Assembly (NCBI GenBank): GCA_902634405.1
Contig: CACPJY010000002.1
Location: 62,001 to 126,000, forward strand
Source: an uncultured Synechococcaceae cyanobacterium
GTDB taxonomy: Bacteria > Cyanobacteriota > Cyanobacteriia > PCC-6307 > Cyanobiaceae
Direction: 5' to 3'
Length of the DNA: 64,000 bases
In this document: positions 52,875 through 62,303 of the stretch, one piece after another
How the letters are laid out: each line of letters opens with the position of its first letter
How positions within the stretch are numbered: position 1 is the stretch's first letter
Position numbers and translations under genes: made by a program
Notes under the pieces: generated by a model
The model's input: only the letters and a program-made list of their open reading frames with translations
What the model was told of the DNA's origin: nothing
The model's database searches: none

Positions 52875-53318
52875 TTATTGTTTAAATTTTCTTTGCAATA
52901 TTAACTGCACTAAGTCTGCTTTCTTATACTTCGAAAGACTTTCAATACCTTTTAAATTCTCTTTCAGTTGGTCTTTAGTTAGCTTCATTAGTCCTTTTTC
53001 ATACTCTTTTATTGTTAGTATATTAATTGAATTTTTATTTGATAAGATAAGTTCAATCAATTCTTCCTTACCAACCCCTACCATTACTTTTGGTTCAGAT
53101 GCAATTTCCTGGAGAGTCACCGTTGACATCGACTGTAGCTTGTCTTTCCACTCTTGTTTTAACTTCTTGCTAGAATCTGTTTTTTTACTCTTTTTGTCTA
53201 GCCTAAAAAGCAATGTTAGTGCTGTAAGAACTAAATCCAACAAGAACACTGCTATAAGCAAAAAGTGTTTTACAATGCTATCTTGGTTTTCTAAATCATT
53301 ATTCTTGTCAGAATTCAT
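52875..53318 (-). CDS. Membrane-anchored protein with SAP-like helical repeats
   Basis: 147 residues. One membrane helix near residues 17-40 (HFLLIAVFLLDLVLTALTLLF) follows a short charged N-terminus. After a Lys-rich linker, two segments (VTLQEIASEPKVMVGVGKEE and LTKDQLKENLKGIESLSKYK) have the Leu/Lys helix-loop-helix pattern of SAP-like nucleic-acid-binding motifs. The resemblance is modest. Convergent with the DUF218 gene. Confidence 0.55.
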   Translation of the reverse strand: MNSDKNNDLENQDSIVKHFLLIAVFLLDLVLTALTLLFRLDKKSKKTDSSKKLKQEWKDKLQSMSTVTLQEIASEPKVMVGVGKEELIELILSNKNSINILTIKEYEKGLMKLTKDQLKENLKGIESLSKYKKADLVQLILQRKFKQ

Positions 53319-53457
53319 CTATAGCATGTGAAGTGATTTCTAATATATATGGTATCTTACCTCTTAACAGTATTTCAGTTCAGTACGAAAGAATAATTAA
53401 TTAAAAACGAGAGTATCAGCTCTTTGACCAATCTGAATTGGTTATTACCTATTATTA

Positions 53458-53889
53458 TTATTCTAAAACTTCTATGATCCCTTCTGCTACATAATTAGCT
53501 AAACCATCTATATTTTGATTTATCTCGCTTAGCTCCAATTCCCACTTGATAGAGACTCTTTCTGCGAGCTTATGCTTAGCTGAATGTTTTTTCATTTTGA
53601 TGACCATACTCTCAAGAAGAGTTGACCCATATCTTTTTTGCAAATAATCCCAAACGGCTTTTTCCAGTTCACTGATATACGTAATATCATCAGCGCCTGT
53701 ATATGCATAGAGCTCCATTAATCCAATATGACAAAATATTTGACCTAGCTCGTCATATGCACTATTGCTATCAGTGGCATGTTCGTATTCTGCCAACATC
53801 CAATCCAGGTCTTGCTTATCTTTTAAGCTGCCAGCTTTAACTTCAGATAGAAGCTTGTAGAATTTTCCAAACTCTATGGGCTTAGACAT
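53458..53889 (-). CDS. Hypothetical helical protein
   Basis: 143 residues, fully soluble and helical, with FYKLLSEVKAGSLKDKQDLD at the start and a basic middle (KMKKHSAKHKLAERVS). No signal peptide or membrane helix. I do not recognise the family. It is on the same strand as the polysaccharide genes upstream and is the last gene of that direction. Confidence 0.55.
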   Translation of the reverse strand: MSKPIEFGKFYKLLSEVKAGSLKDKQDLDWMLAEYEHATDSNSAYDELGQIFCHIGLMELYAYTGADDITYISELEKAVWDYLQKRYGSTLLESMVIKMKKHSAKHKLAERVSIKWELELSEINQNIDGLANYVAEGIIEVLE

Positions 53890-53962
53890 ATGATTTTTTC
53901 AGATTGCTATTTCATTATATAGGATATTTAAATCGTGCAATTTATTCTGTATTTTTATATAG

Positions 53963-55273
53963 TTAATTTAACCGTTTGAACCCAGAATGACAAACTGGAC
54001 CTTCTAATGATTGCAATACACTCTTTTTAGTCTGACAATTTTTTATTAATTTAAAGACATCATATAGCTTATCGAAATACTCGTTTATAACTCCATTGGT
54101 ATGAGCTGTACTTACAAAGAGTAGATTTGAAGCAAGGAAACCTTTTTTTAACATTTCTTGGGTAATTAATGTCTTATATTCTAATTCATAATTACTGTTA
54201 AACCCAAAGCTCGTGATAGCAGGTAACCCATTTGTCTTAATTGAAATATCAAGTTGATTAGCAAGATCTATCCATCTTTTAGTAATAAATTTGCCTTTCT
54301 CAGTTATCTTCTCCCATGATTTTTCCTTTTCCATTTCCTCTAAGGTTTTTAAAGCAGCTGTAGGACCTATACGTTCAGTCCAGAAAGTACTGCTAATAAA
54401 TGTATTTTGTGCATAGTCCATCACATTTTCTTTTCCTATAACAGAACTTATTGCATATCCATTCCCTAGTGCTTTTCCGAAAATTGCAATATCAGGATCT
54501 ACCTTATATTTTAGATGGATACCTCCAAGGCATTCTCTAAATCCAGAAGTACATTCATCAAAAATAAGTACTATTCCATTCTTATTGCAAAGCTCTCTTA
54601 CACCTTCAAGAAAACCTATTATTGGTGGTGTTGATCTTTGTACTTCCATTTTTACGGCGGCAAGATCATGTTGTCTTACTATATCTTTCAGTTGTTCTAA
54701 TTTATTATATGAAAATGGAATAGAAGATCCTTTTAAGCTTTGAGGAACACCATTGGGTTCTAATCCCTTAATTAAATGTTCTTCTAAACCAGAAATATTT
54801 TGAAGACCTGTTGCTAAATACCAGTCATGCCATCCGTGGTACCCGCAAACTGCTACCTTCTCACGCCCAGTTGCCGCCCTGGCGATTCTAATGGCGATTG
54901 AGTTTGCTTCACCTCCAGATCGAGCAAATTTAGCCATATCCGACCATGGATGAAGGTTGACAAGTTTTTCAGCAAGCTCTACTTCTTCTGAACAATTCAA
55001 TGTGCTCATATTTCCTCTTCTAACTGCATCAATAACTGCTTCATCTACAGCAGTATTTCCGTAGCCTAAAATATTTGTTCCTATTCCCATGATCCCCATA
55101 TCCTTGTAGCTATTTCCATCTATGTCCCATACCAAGCACCCTTTGGCTTTTGAAAAGTAACAAGGCCATTTTTTGGGCAAGTGCATATCTGGCCGTTTGG
55201 ATAACAAGCTATTACCACCAGCAATAACTGTTTTAGCCTTTCTCCATAAATCTTGTCCTCTAGTAGTTCCCAT
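53963..55273 (-). CDS. Class III aminotransferase, glutamate-1-semialdehyde aminomutase-like
   Basis: 436 residues, PLP-dependent. The cofactor-binding Lys is in IAIFGKALGNGYAISSVIGK near residue 265, preceded by IVLIFDECTSGFRECLGG near residue 236 and the N-terminal segment GNSLLSKRPDMHLPKKWP. The similarity is to GSA aminomutase, but its place beside pseB/pseC and an aldo/keto reductase points to amination of a sugar precursor for a nonulosonate-like surface sugar, not to tetrapyrrole synthesis. True hemL would be expected elsewhere. Confidence 0.8.
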   Translation of the reverse strand: MGTTRGQDLWRKAKTVIAGGNSLLSKRPDMHLPKKWPCYFSKAKGCLVWDIDGNSYKDMGIMGIGTNILGYGNTAVDEAVIDAVRRGNMSTLNCSEEVELAEKLVNLHPWSDMAKFARSGGEANSIAIRIARAATGREKVAVCGYHGWHDWYLATGLQNISGLEEHLIKGLEPNGVPQSLKGSSIPFSYNKLEQLKDIVRQHDLAAVKMEVQRSTPPIIGFLEGVRELCNKNGIVLIFDECTSGFRECLGGIHLKYKVDPDIAIFGKALGNGYAISSVIGKENVMDYAQNTFISSTFWTERIGPTAALKTLEEMEKEKSWEKITEKGKFITKRWIDLANQLDISIKTNGLPAITSFGFNSNYELEYKTLITQEMLKKGFLASNLLFVSTAHTNGVINEYFDKLYDVFKLIKNCQTKKSVLQSLEGPVCHSGFKRLN

Positions 55274-55357
55274 TTTTTTTGAAGTATAATTCTATTTTAA
55301 TAAATTAACTTAAATTGTATGGCTTTTTGGATTGTATTCGGAATAACATTCTAAAAA

Positions 55358-56263
55358 CTATTTATTTGCGATCCACTTTCTCGGATCGATATCACTTGTT
55401 TTTTGCCATGAGAAGTCATCATAATCAACTTTAGAAAAACATTTTGTAGTCTTCCATGCTTTTATAATTTCTGCGAGCTCATCTTGGGTTGTAGTTCCTA
55501 TTATTATAGAATCTATAGGCAGGTTTCTAATAAAGGAAATAGCAATTTCTAATTGGCTAATAGACTTATTTCGGCAGTACCTTACAAATTTTGTATGATG
55601 ATTCGAAAATCCAGATGAGAATTGACCAGGAAAGTCTCTTTCAGAACTTAGTATTAAGCCTTGAAGAAATATACTTCTAGCATGTAGTTCATAGCCTTTA
55701 TTTGAAAGCTTATAGATATAATTATTATCAAGCAAACGTTGATCATATATGGAAATAGGAAGTTGTATTACATCAAAAATGTCTTTAGAAATTCCCTCTA
55801 GATCGACTTTTCTATAAATAGAAATCCCTATTTTATTAATTAAACCCTCTTTCCTTTTTTTTAATAACCAATCGACTATTAAACTACTATATTTACTTTT
55901 AATATCGCTTGGTCTATGTAGGTAATAGGTATCCAAATTATCTTTCATTAGTTTAGAAAGTGATCTTTCTAAACCTAAATCTAAACTATTAATGATCTCT
56001 TTACAGGTAAAATTGTTTGGTTCAATTTGAAATTTACTATTTATATTTATATGTTGCCTTCTAGGTAATATACGCCCCAATATTTCTTCAGAATCTGAAT
56101 ATGAAGGAGCTGTATCGAATGAATCTACTCCATTATCTATACAGTAATCTAATATAGATAGTATTTCATTTTGACTTAGCTTTCCTTTTGAATTTGTTAT
56201 TCCATAATGTTGACCAAACTGAGCAGTGCCTAGTATTAATCTAGGGATTTTATGTTTATTCAT
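55358..56263 (-). CDS. Aldo/keto reductase
   Basis: 301 residues. The AKR catalytic residues are in DSFDTAPSYSDSEEILG (Asp and Tyr, near residue 49), NINSKFQIEP (Lys) and YYLHRPSD (His). The barrel ends with SIIIGTTTQDELAEIIKAW. NADPH-dependent carbonyl reduction is expected. In such clusters the gene accompanies PseB/PseC-type enzymes and the GSA-like aminotransferase. It lies 34 bases after pseC on the same strand, so they are likely one operon. Confidence 0.85.
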   Translation of the reverse strand: MNKHKIPRLILGTAQFGQHYGITNSKGKLSQNEILSILDYCIDNGVDSFDTAPSYSDSEEILGRILPRRQHININSKFQIEPNNFTCKEIINSLDLGLERSLSKLMKDNLDTYYLHRPSDIKSKYSSLIVDWLLKKRKEGLINKIGISIYRKVDLEGISKDIFDVIQLPISIYDQRLLDNNYIYKLSNKGYELHARSIFLQGLILSSERDFPGQFSSGFSNHHTKFVRYCRNKSISQLEIAISFIRNLPIDSIIIGTTTQDELAEIIKAWKTTKCFSKVDYDDFSWQKTSDIDPRKWIANK

Positions 56264-56297
56264 TCATCTAATAGATACTCTCCTATCATTAACGAAG

Positions 56298-57479
56298 TCA
56301 TTGAATTCTTTTTAGTTTCCCTTCAAGACCAGTCCTTAATGTATCTACAATATAGTCTTGTTGGTAATTGTTAAGACTTGGGTATAAAGGAATACTAAAA
56401 CATGAATAACTATATTCTTCGCTATTTGGTAAATAATCTAGTTTTCCAATCCTTTTCTGATAATAAAGTTGAAGGTGTATTGGCCAGTAGTGTAACTGCA
56501 CCCATATACTCTTGCTCCTCATCCATTCAAATAGTTTGAGATGTCTTTCTGGTGTTGAATCTAGTATTCTAATTATTGCTAAATGATATGCGCTATAAGT
56601 ATTTACTGGCTGTTCAAGTATTTCTATGCCTTCTAATGACTTGATTGCTTTTCTATAGTATTTCATGAGACCTTGTCTCTTGTCTACAAACTCATCAAGT
56701 CTTTTTAATTGACTTACACCTAAACCAGCTTCGATCTCGTTCATCCTGTAATTATATCCTAACTCTTGTTGCTCATAATACCAAGGTCCTGGTGATTCTT
56801 TTATGAAACCTTTTCTGACAATCCCATGTCCTCTAAGCTTTTCTATTTTTAGCGCAAGTTCTTTGTTATTTGTTAGTAACATGCCCCCTTCGCCTGTAGT
56901 TATGATTTTGACTGGGTGAAAGCTAAATACGGAAATATCACTGAATTCACAACACCCTACATATGAACCCATGTATTTACCTCCTATTGCATGACTGGCA
57001 TCTTCAACAATACTAAATCCGTATTTTTGGGATAATATTTTTATTGACTTCATATCACAGCTTGTCCCTCCAAGGTGAACTGCAATGATTACCTTTGGGA
57101 GAAGACCTTTTCTAGATGATATCTCTAGTTTCTTTTCCAACTCTTCAATGCTTATTAATCCGGTAGCTTTGTCTACATCAACAAAATCTATTTGAGCCCC
57201 GCAATAAATAGCACAATTTGCCGATGCTACAAAGCTAATTGATGTTGTCCATACCCAGTCCCCAGCTTTAACTTCAAGAGCTAGGCAGGCAAGATGAAGA
57301 GCACTTGTAGCACTATTTACAGCCACTGAATATTCGCAGTTAACTTTTCTGGCTACCTTGTTCTCGAATTCATCTGTTTTTGGACCCTGCGTAATAACAC
57401 TACTTCTAAGCACTTTCACTACTTCTGCAATATCTTCTTCCGTTATTGATTGCTGTGCATATGGAATTATATTATCCAT
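56298..57479 (-). CDS. pseC: UDP-4-keto sugar aminotransferase, PseC-like (DegT/DnrJ/EryC1 family)
   Basis: 393 residues. The PLP Lys is in FSFHPVKIITTGEGGML near residue 188, with family motifs VNSATSALHLACLAL near residue 54 and VEDASHAIGGKY near residue 159. The family start MDNIIPYAQQSITEEDIAEV is typical. PseC transfers an amino group from glutamate to the 4-keto product of PseB. It overlaps the preceding rmlD-like gene by 8 bases. Confidence 0.87.
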   Translation of the reverse strand: MDNIIPYAQQSITEEDIAEVVKVLRSSVITQGPKTDEFENKVARKVNCEYSVAVNSATSALHLACLALEVKAGDWVWTTSISFVASANCAIYCGAQIDFVDVDKATGLISIEELEKKLEISSRKGLLPKVIIAVHLGGTSCDMKSIKILSQKYGFSIVEDASHAIGGKYMGSYVGCCEFSDISVFSFHPVKIITTGEGGMLLTNNKELALKIEKLRGHGIVRKGFIKESPGPWYYEQQELGYNYRMNEIEAGLGVSQLKRLDEFVDKRQGLMKYYRKAIKSLEGIEILEQPVNTYSAYHLAIIRILDSTPERHLKLFEWMRSKSIWVQLHYWPIHLQLYYQKRIGKLDYLPNSEEYSYSCFSIPLYPSLNNYQQDYIVDTLRTGLEGKLKRIQ

Positions 57480-58380
57480 TTTTATGGAACCTCTCTTTAT
57501 CCTTCGATATTAAAAGGATGTTATCTTTGATTGACCCTAAATTATGTCCTAGTTTAGAAGTTGCCTTTTTATTTGAGAGGGTCATGATTGATGGTTTTTG
57601 TGAATTGTTTTTATCTCCTTTTAGGCTACCTCTCCTAATATAATTTGAATTTAGTTGCAAGTGCTTACACAATTCTATACCGAATTCGTATTTTGACATG
57701 TGATCATCTGAGCAAATATTGTACAGTCCATTGCAATTCAGATTGCATAATGAGTGCGCAAAGTTTGCTACATTTAGTCCATTCAATGGCGAGAATTGAA
57801 CATCTTCATATAAATCAATAAATTCTTTATTGTGAGCACTCTCTATTATTCTATCGCTGAATGATGTCCTTCCAATTGGTCCATTTCCAAAGAAGTTTGT
57901 ACGACAAATTAGAGCAGAATTATTTTTTGATAGTACATTTAGCTCTCCTTTAAACTTTGAATCTGCATATACATTTTTGAGAATTACTTTATCATTCTCT
58001 GTATATAAATTCTGACTATCTCCATATAAATGGTCAGTAGAAATATGTATCATCTTGCTACCATAGTCTGAACAAGCATCTGCAATCTTTCCTGGTAATT
58101 TCTCATTTATATTGTATGCCAGATCAGGCATCTTTTGGCACTTTGCCACGTTAGCTAGACCTATTGTATTTACTACAATATCTATCTTTCGTTTTTCAAG
58201 GAGCTTAGTGAATTCATATTGATCGATTTCATCTAAACTTTCAACATCCCATCTTCCTGACTGTATTTTTTTCTTATGCTCAAGTAAGATGATTGTCTCA
58301 TATTCATCTCTCGCATTTGCCCAAAGATAACCTAAGAGACCAGAGCCACCTGTTATTAATACTTTTAGCTTTTTCCCCAT
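57472..58380 (-). CDS. RmlD-like NAD(P)-dependent sugar reductase/epimerase
   Basis: 302 residues of the extended short-chain dehydrogenase fold. The nucleotide-binding motif is ITGGSGLLGYLW near residue 9, HISTDHLYG near residue 111 precedes the substrate region, and the catalytic YxxxK is YADSKFKGE near residue 138. The similarity is greatest to dTDP-4-dehydrorhamnose reductase, but the rml partner genes are not in the window. It overlaps pseC and follows pseB by a one-base overlap (TAATG), so the three genes are coupled. Confidence 0.82.
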   Translation of the reverse strand: MGKKLKVLITGGSGLLGYLWANARDEYETIILLEHKKKIQSGRWDVESLDEIDQYEFTKLLEKRKIDIVVNTIGLANVAKCQKMPDLAYNINEKLPGKIADACSDYGSKMIHISTDHLYGDSQNLYTENDKVILKNVYADSKFKGELNVLSKNNSALICRTNFFGNGPIGRTSFSDRIIESAHNKEFIDLYEDVQFSPLNGLNVANFAHSLCNLNCNGLYNICSDDHMSKYEFGIELCKHLQLNSNYIRRGSLKGDKNNSQKPSIMTLSNKKATSKLGHNLGSIKDNILLISKDKERFHKNG

Positions 58381-59372
58381 TATTTATTTTTACTATTGTA
58401 CGAATCAAGCCATTTTATCAATACCTCTTTTGTCATCCATGATTTATTTGTGTTGCTTGCGTAGCAAAAACCCTCTTCTACGGGTTTCCCTTGTTTGATT
58501 CGTTCTTGATCCTTAAAAAGGTTGTGAATTGCTGGGAGTATCTTGTAGTAACTTTTGTATTCATATGTGTATATAGCATCTTCGGAGCAAATCATTTGCT
58601 CATGTACTTTTTCTCCGGCTCTTATGCCTATAATTTGATGTTCTGCGTTAGGTGATATTGCTGTAGCAATATCACAGATGTTCATTGAAGGAATTTTTTT
58701 CACGTATATTTCTCCCCCTTGCATATCTTCAACTGCTTCCCAAACTAGGTCGACACCTTGTTCAAGAGTAATCATAAACCTGGTCATTCTTGGGTCAGTA
58801 ATTGTAAGTTTACCACTTGGAGCTTGGCTTAAAAAGAATGGGATTACTGATCCTCTGGACCCCATCACATTCCCATACCTTACTACTGAAAAAATAGTAC
58901 TTTCTTTATTGATTACTGAATTTGCTGCTACAAATAATTTATCAGATGCTAATTTTGTTGCACCATATAAATTTATTGGATTACATGCCTTGTCTGTAGA
59001 AAGAGCAACTACCTTTTTTACGTTTTGGTCTATGCAGGCCTCTATTAGGTTTGTAGCGCCGTAAATATTTGTCTTGATACACTCAATTGGATTATATTCT
59101 GCAGTAGGAACTATTTTTGTTGCTGCAGCATGAATCACGTAATCGACTCCAGTCAATGACCTCCTCAGCCTATCTCTATCTCTTACATCACCTATTATAA
59201 ATTTAACCCTTTGATCTGAATTATATTTTTGAGCCATTTCCCATTGCTTCATCTCATCTCTCGAGTAAACAATCAGTGACTTAGGAGAATATCTTTCGAG
59301 AGTTTTTGGTATAAATGTATTCCCAAATGAGCCAGTGCCCCCGGTGATTAAGATCGTGGAGTCCTTCTGCAC
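58380..59372 (-). CDS. pseB: UDP-N-acetylglucosamine 4,6-dehydratase (inverting), PseB
   Basis: 330 residues. The N-terminal NAD(P) motif GGTGSFGNTF, YSRDEMKQWEMAQK near residue 36, IGDVRDRDRLRRS and YGATKLASDKL (catalytic Tyr and Lys near residue 135) are all characteristic of PseB. The enzyme makes the 4-keto-6-deoxy intermediate that PseC aminates. The start is GTG. It heads the operon pseB-rmlD-pseC-AKR-aminotransferase on the minus strand. Confidence 0.92.
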   Translation of the reverse strand: MQKDSTILITGGTGSFGNTFIPKTLERYSPKSLIVYSRDEMKQWEMAQKYNSDQRVKFIIGDVRDRDRLRRSLTGVDYVIHAAATKIVPTAEYNPIECIKTNIYGATNLIEACIDQNVKKVVALSTDKACNPINLYGATKLASDKLFVAANSVINKESTIFSVVRYGNVMGSRGSVIPFFLSQAPSGKLTITDPRMTRFMITLEQGVDLVWEAVEDMQGGEIYVKKIPSMNICDIATAISPNAEHQIIGIRAGEKVHEQMICSEDAIYTYEYKSYYKILPAIHNLFKDQERIKQGKPVEEGFCYASNTNKSWMTKEVLIKWLDSYNSKNK

Positions 59373-59377
59373 TAAAC

Positions 59378-59626
59378 CTATCTCCTTTGACTTTCACTTT
59401 TTGGTAGACATATAGTCCTTATACCACCATTTTGAGCAATGCTTGCTAATGACCAACTTATCCCAATTGCTGAGGTGGCCATAATTATTATGCATGTGGT
59501 TTTAAAAATTTGGAGTAGGTCTCTACCATGCCTGCTTGCTAATGTATCGATCTCTGTATCTAACAGGTAGTTTGCTAGGAGTATTAACTTCTGTTTGGCC
59601 TTGTTTTTTAACTTTGTTTTTTCCAT
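59378..59626 (-). CDS. Small membrane protein upstream of pseB
   Basis: 82 residues. One hydrophobic helix (TCIIIMATSAIGISWSLASI near residues 45-64) follows a basic N-terminal half (KTKLKNKAKQKLILLANYLL). No family recognised. It ends five bases before pseB on the same strand, so it may be in the same transcript. It could have a structural or regulatory function in the polysaccharide assembly, but nothing shows it. Confidence 0.55.
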   Translation of the reverse strand: MEKTKLKNKAKQKLILLANYLLDTEIDTLASRHGRDLLQIFKTTCIIIMATSAIGISWSLASIAQNGGIRTICLPKSESQRR

Positions 59627-59777
59627 GGATTATTTACTCCTTGAGTTGCTTAGTAATGTTAGATTTGTTATGGGTCATTCTTTCATGCTTAGTTAGGTGC
59701 CATTAATCTTACCATCTATCCTACAATAGGAAAACAATCAGTCTCACTCTGATTACGATAATCTTTTCCTTATAATT

Positions 59778-60821
59778 ATGCCTATATCTCCTTATCCATC
59801 TCAAAGCACAGATATTTCAGACAATTCATCTTCAATAAAAGTATCTCTAATTATTGGTTGTATATATCCTGATCTGGGTCGGTGTAAGTATCTCCTCACC
59901 AACTTAGGCTCAAATTTGAACCATATCGATGAAATAATATGTGTCATCTCTGGCCTTGATGATGATTCTCCTAAATTATTTGCACAAGATCTGGAAGCAC
60001 TATCTTCTGTTCAATTAACTGTAAAGAACTTTTCCAAAACTCTATTTCCTGGCGCAGCTAGAAATCATGGTATTACTTATTCCAACGGAAAATATTTAGC
60101 TTTTCTCGACGTTAGTACCATACCTCCTGATAATTGGCTTTTTGAGTCTTTAGTGTTGATCAAAAAATATCAAACTGATGCAATATTTGGCCGCACCATA
60201 TACTCAGGAAAAACTGTTTTTGAAAGGTCATTTATTGCTTCTACTTATGGTTTTAATCCTCTCTATACTTTGCCTGGTTCTATAGTAACCTCTTCATTTT
60301 TAGCTAAGACTGGTTTTTTTATACCTTCAGTAAGGGCCGGAGAAGATGCTGAGTGGATGGATAGATCTCTTCATTTTAATAAGAAGATCAAGGTACCTGA
60401 TGTACCTCCTCTTATATATATTAATTTACGAGATAAAAACTTAATTCAACTTCTTAAGAAATGGTATAGAAACTATAGAGCCTCTTCTCTCGATATCCTT
60501 TTGTATGAACATCAGCGTTATCTCTACATAGGCTTTGTTGCTCTTGTTGTATTTGGTATTGCCTTTTTCTGGAATTGGCAAGTTGCAGGATGGAATCAGG
60601 ATACTTATTTGTATATACCACATGCAACTAAAATTGCATTATCTAGTATAATTTCTATGTATATTATTTTTAGAAATATTGTATTACCTATCCGAAAGGG
60701 CCTACGTTTGAATCGAGAGCACCCTTTGACACTCTTATATGTACTCCTGATTAGTTTTTTGATAGATCTTATTAAATTTTCTGCCTATATAAACTCTACA
60801 GTAAGGCGTATTATTCGATAA
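59778..60821 (+). CDS. Family 2 glycosyltransferase with C-terminal membrane region
   Basis: 347 residues. The GT-A half contains SLIIGCIYPDLGRCKYLLTN near residue 23, FPGAARNHGI near residue 93 and AFLDVSTIPP near residue 110 in place of a strict DxD. The acceptor-side segment GEDAEWMDRSLHF is near residue 192. The last 100 residues hold two or more membrane helices. It starts the plus-strand half of the surface cluster. Confidence 0.8.
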   Translation: MPISPYPSQSTDISDNSSSIKVSLIIGCIYPDLGRCKYLLTNLGSNLNHIDEIICVISGLDDDSPKLFAQDLEALSSVQLTVKNFSKTLFPGAARNHGITYSNGKYLAFLDVSTIPPDNWLFESLVLIKKYQTDAIFGRTIYSGKTVFERSFIASTYGFNPLYTLPGSIVTSSFLAKTGFFIPSVRAGEDAEWMDRSLHFNKKIKVPDVPPLIYINLRDKNLIQLLKKWYRNYRASSLDILLYEHQRYLYIGFVALVVFGIAFFWNWQVAGWNQDTYLYIPHATKIALSSIISMYIIFRNIVLPIRKGLRLNREHPLTLLYVLLISFLIDLIKFSAYINSTVRRIIR

Positions 60822-60987
60822 TTTTACGATCTATTTCTATAAGCAAAGTTGTTTTAGCTATTCGGTTTGATTTTTCTCGAGTTTATCTTATGTGCTTTAT
60901 CATTTTTCTTGTCGTTGTATTATAGATTCTCGAGTGGGCTCACATTTTGAACTTCCTCTTTATTTTCTAGAAATTTAAGTTTTAATT

Positions 60988-62205
60988 ATGGCCAATTTGG
61001 CCCACGAAGTGCTTCCAGAATCTATAGGGATCGTCCACGATTGGTTCTCCCCCAATTCAATTGGAGGAGCTGAGCAGGTCGTCCAGACAATTGTGAAAGA
61101 TCTTGAGTCCAAAGGTCATTCCATTAATTTATCTGCGTTAGTTGATGGAGAAACTCACCTTAAGGAGAGTTGGCTTTCTGGACGAATTGTAAAGACTAGC
61201 TTCATTCAAAAACTTCCCTGGGGTGTCAAGCATGTTCAGAAGTATCTCCCACTTTTGCCTATTGCAATTGAGCAATTAGATGTATCTGATAGTTCCCTAG
61301 TTATTAGTAGTAGTCACCTTGTTGCTAAGGGAGTAATCACCTCTCCTTACCAATTGCACGTTAGTTATGTACATACTCCAGTTAGGTATGCTTGGGATCA
61401 AATGCATGTATACCTTGAGAAGTCTTTACTAGCAAAGAGTATTTTAGGACCGCTAATAAGGGCAAATTTACATTATCTTCGTCAATGGGATCAGTTGACT
61501 GGAGCAAGAGTTGATAGGTTAATAGCTAATTCCCGATTCACCGCTAGACGTATTTCTTCTTACTGGGGACGTCAAGCAGATGTTATTCACCCTCCAGTGC
61601 AAGTAGATAGTTTTGTTTGGGATAAACCTAGAGATGATTTTTATTTGTGCGTTTGTAGATTAGTACCTTATAAACGTGTAGATCTTTTGATCAGAGCATT
61701 CAATCTTCTTAAATTACCTCTTGTTGTCGTTGGTGATGGATCAGAAATTAATACGTTGAAGAAGCTTGCAGGCCCAACAATTCAATTGTTAGGCAGAACC
61801 AGTCAGCATGATGTTCAAGATCTTATGAGTAGGTGTAAAGCTTTTGTTTACGCAGGAATAGAAGATTTTGGTATTGCTCCGGTTGAAGCTATGGCATCAG
61901 GAGCACCTGTGATTGGCTTTAGGGGAGGAGGTTTACTTGATACTGTACGTTGCGCTGCTAGTGGTCATACATCCCCTACAGGTGTATTTTTTCATGAGCA
62001 ATCAGTTAAATCTATTTTTGATTGTATTAATTGGTTTGAAGACCGAAAGCTTTGGCGCGATTTGTCAGTTGAGACTATCCGCAAATGGTCAGAGGTGTTT
62101 CGACCAGAGGCATTTTCTAGAAGATTTAACTCATATTTGACATCTGCTTGGAAAGATCATCAAAACTCTTGTAATGTTGGGCCATGTAACTTTTTTGACT
62201 TATAG
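60988..62205 (+). CDS. Family 4 glycosyltransferase
   Basis: 405 residues of GT-B fold. The N-terminal motif is IGIVHDWFSPNSIGGAEQVV near residue 13, and the nucleotide-sugar site is IEDFGIAPVEAMASGAPVIGF near residue 291 (E-x7-E pattern). PYKRVDLLIRAFNLL near residue 229 is typical of GT4 enzymes. It probably adds a hexose or mannose residue to a lipid-linked glycan before the initiating transferase gene that follows. Confidence 0.9.
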   Translation: MANLAHEVLPESIGIVHDWFSPNSIGGAEQVVQTIVKDLESKGHSINLSALVDGETHLKESWLSGRIVKTSFIQKLPWGVKHVQKYLPLLPIAIEQLDVSDSSLVISSSHLVAKGVITSPYQLHVSYVHTPVRYAWDQMHVYLEKSLLAKSILGPLIRANLHYLRQWDQLTGARVDRLIANSRFTARRISSYWGRQADVIHPPVQVDSFVWDKPRDDFYLCVCRLVPYKRVDLLIRAFNLLKLPLVVVGDGSEINTLKKLAGPTIQLLGRTSQHDVQDLMSRCKAFVYAGIEDFGIAPVEAMASGAPVIGFRGGGLLDTVRCAASGHTSPTGVFFHEQSVKSIFDCINWFEDRKLWRDLSVETIRKWSEVFRPEAFSRRFNSYLTSAWKDHQNSCNVGPCNFFDL

Positions 62206-62303
62206 ATCCTAATGCTTTGTTTTCTTCACCAAAGTGATTGTTTTGCTTATCCTTTTTCTACCAACATTTTTCCCATTTAATCCATAGCTAAGGAGATTAA
62301 AAT

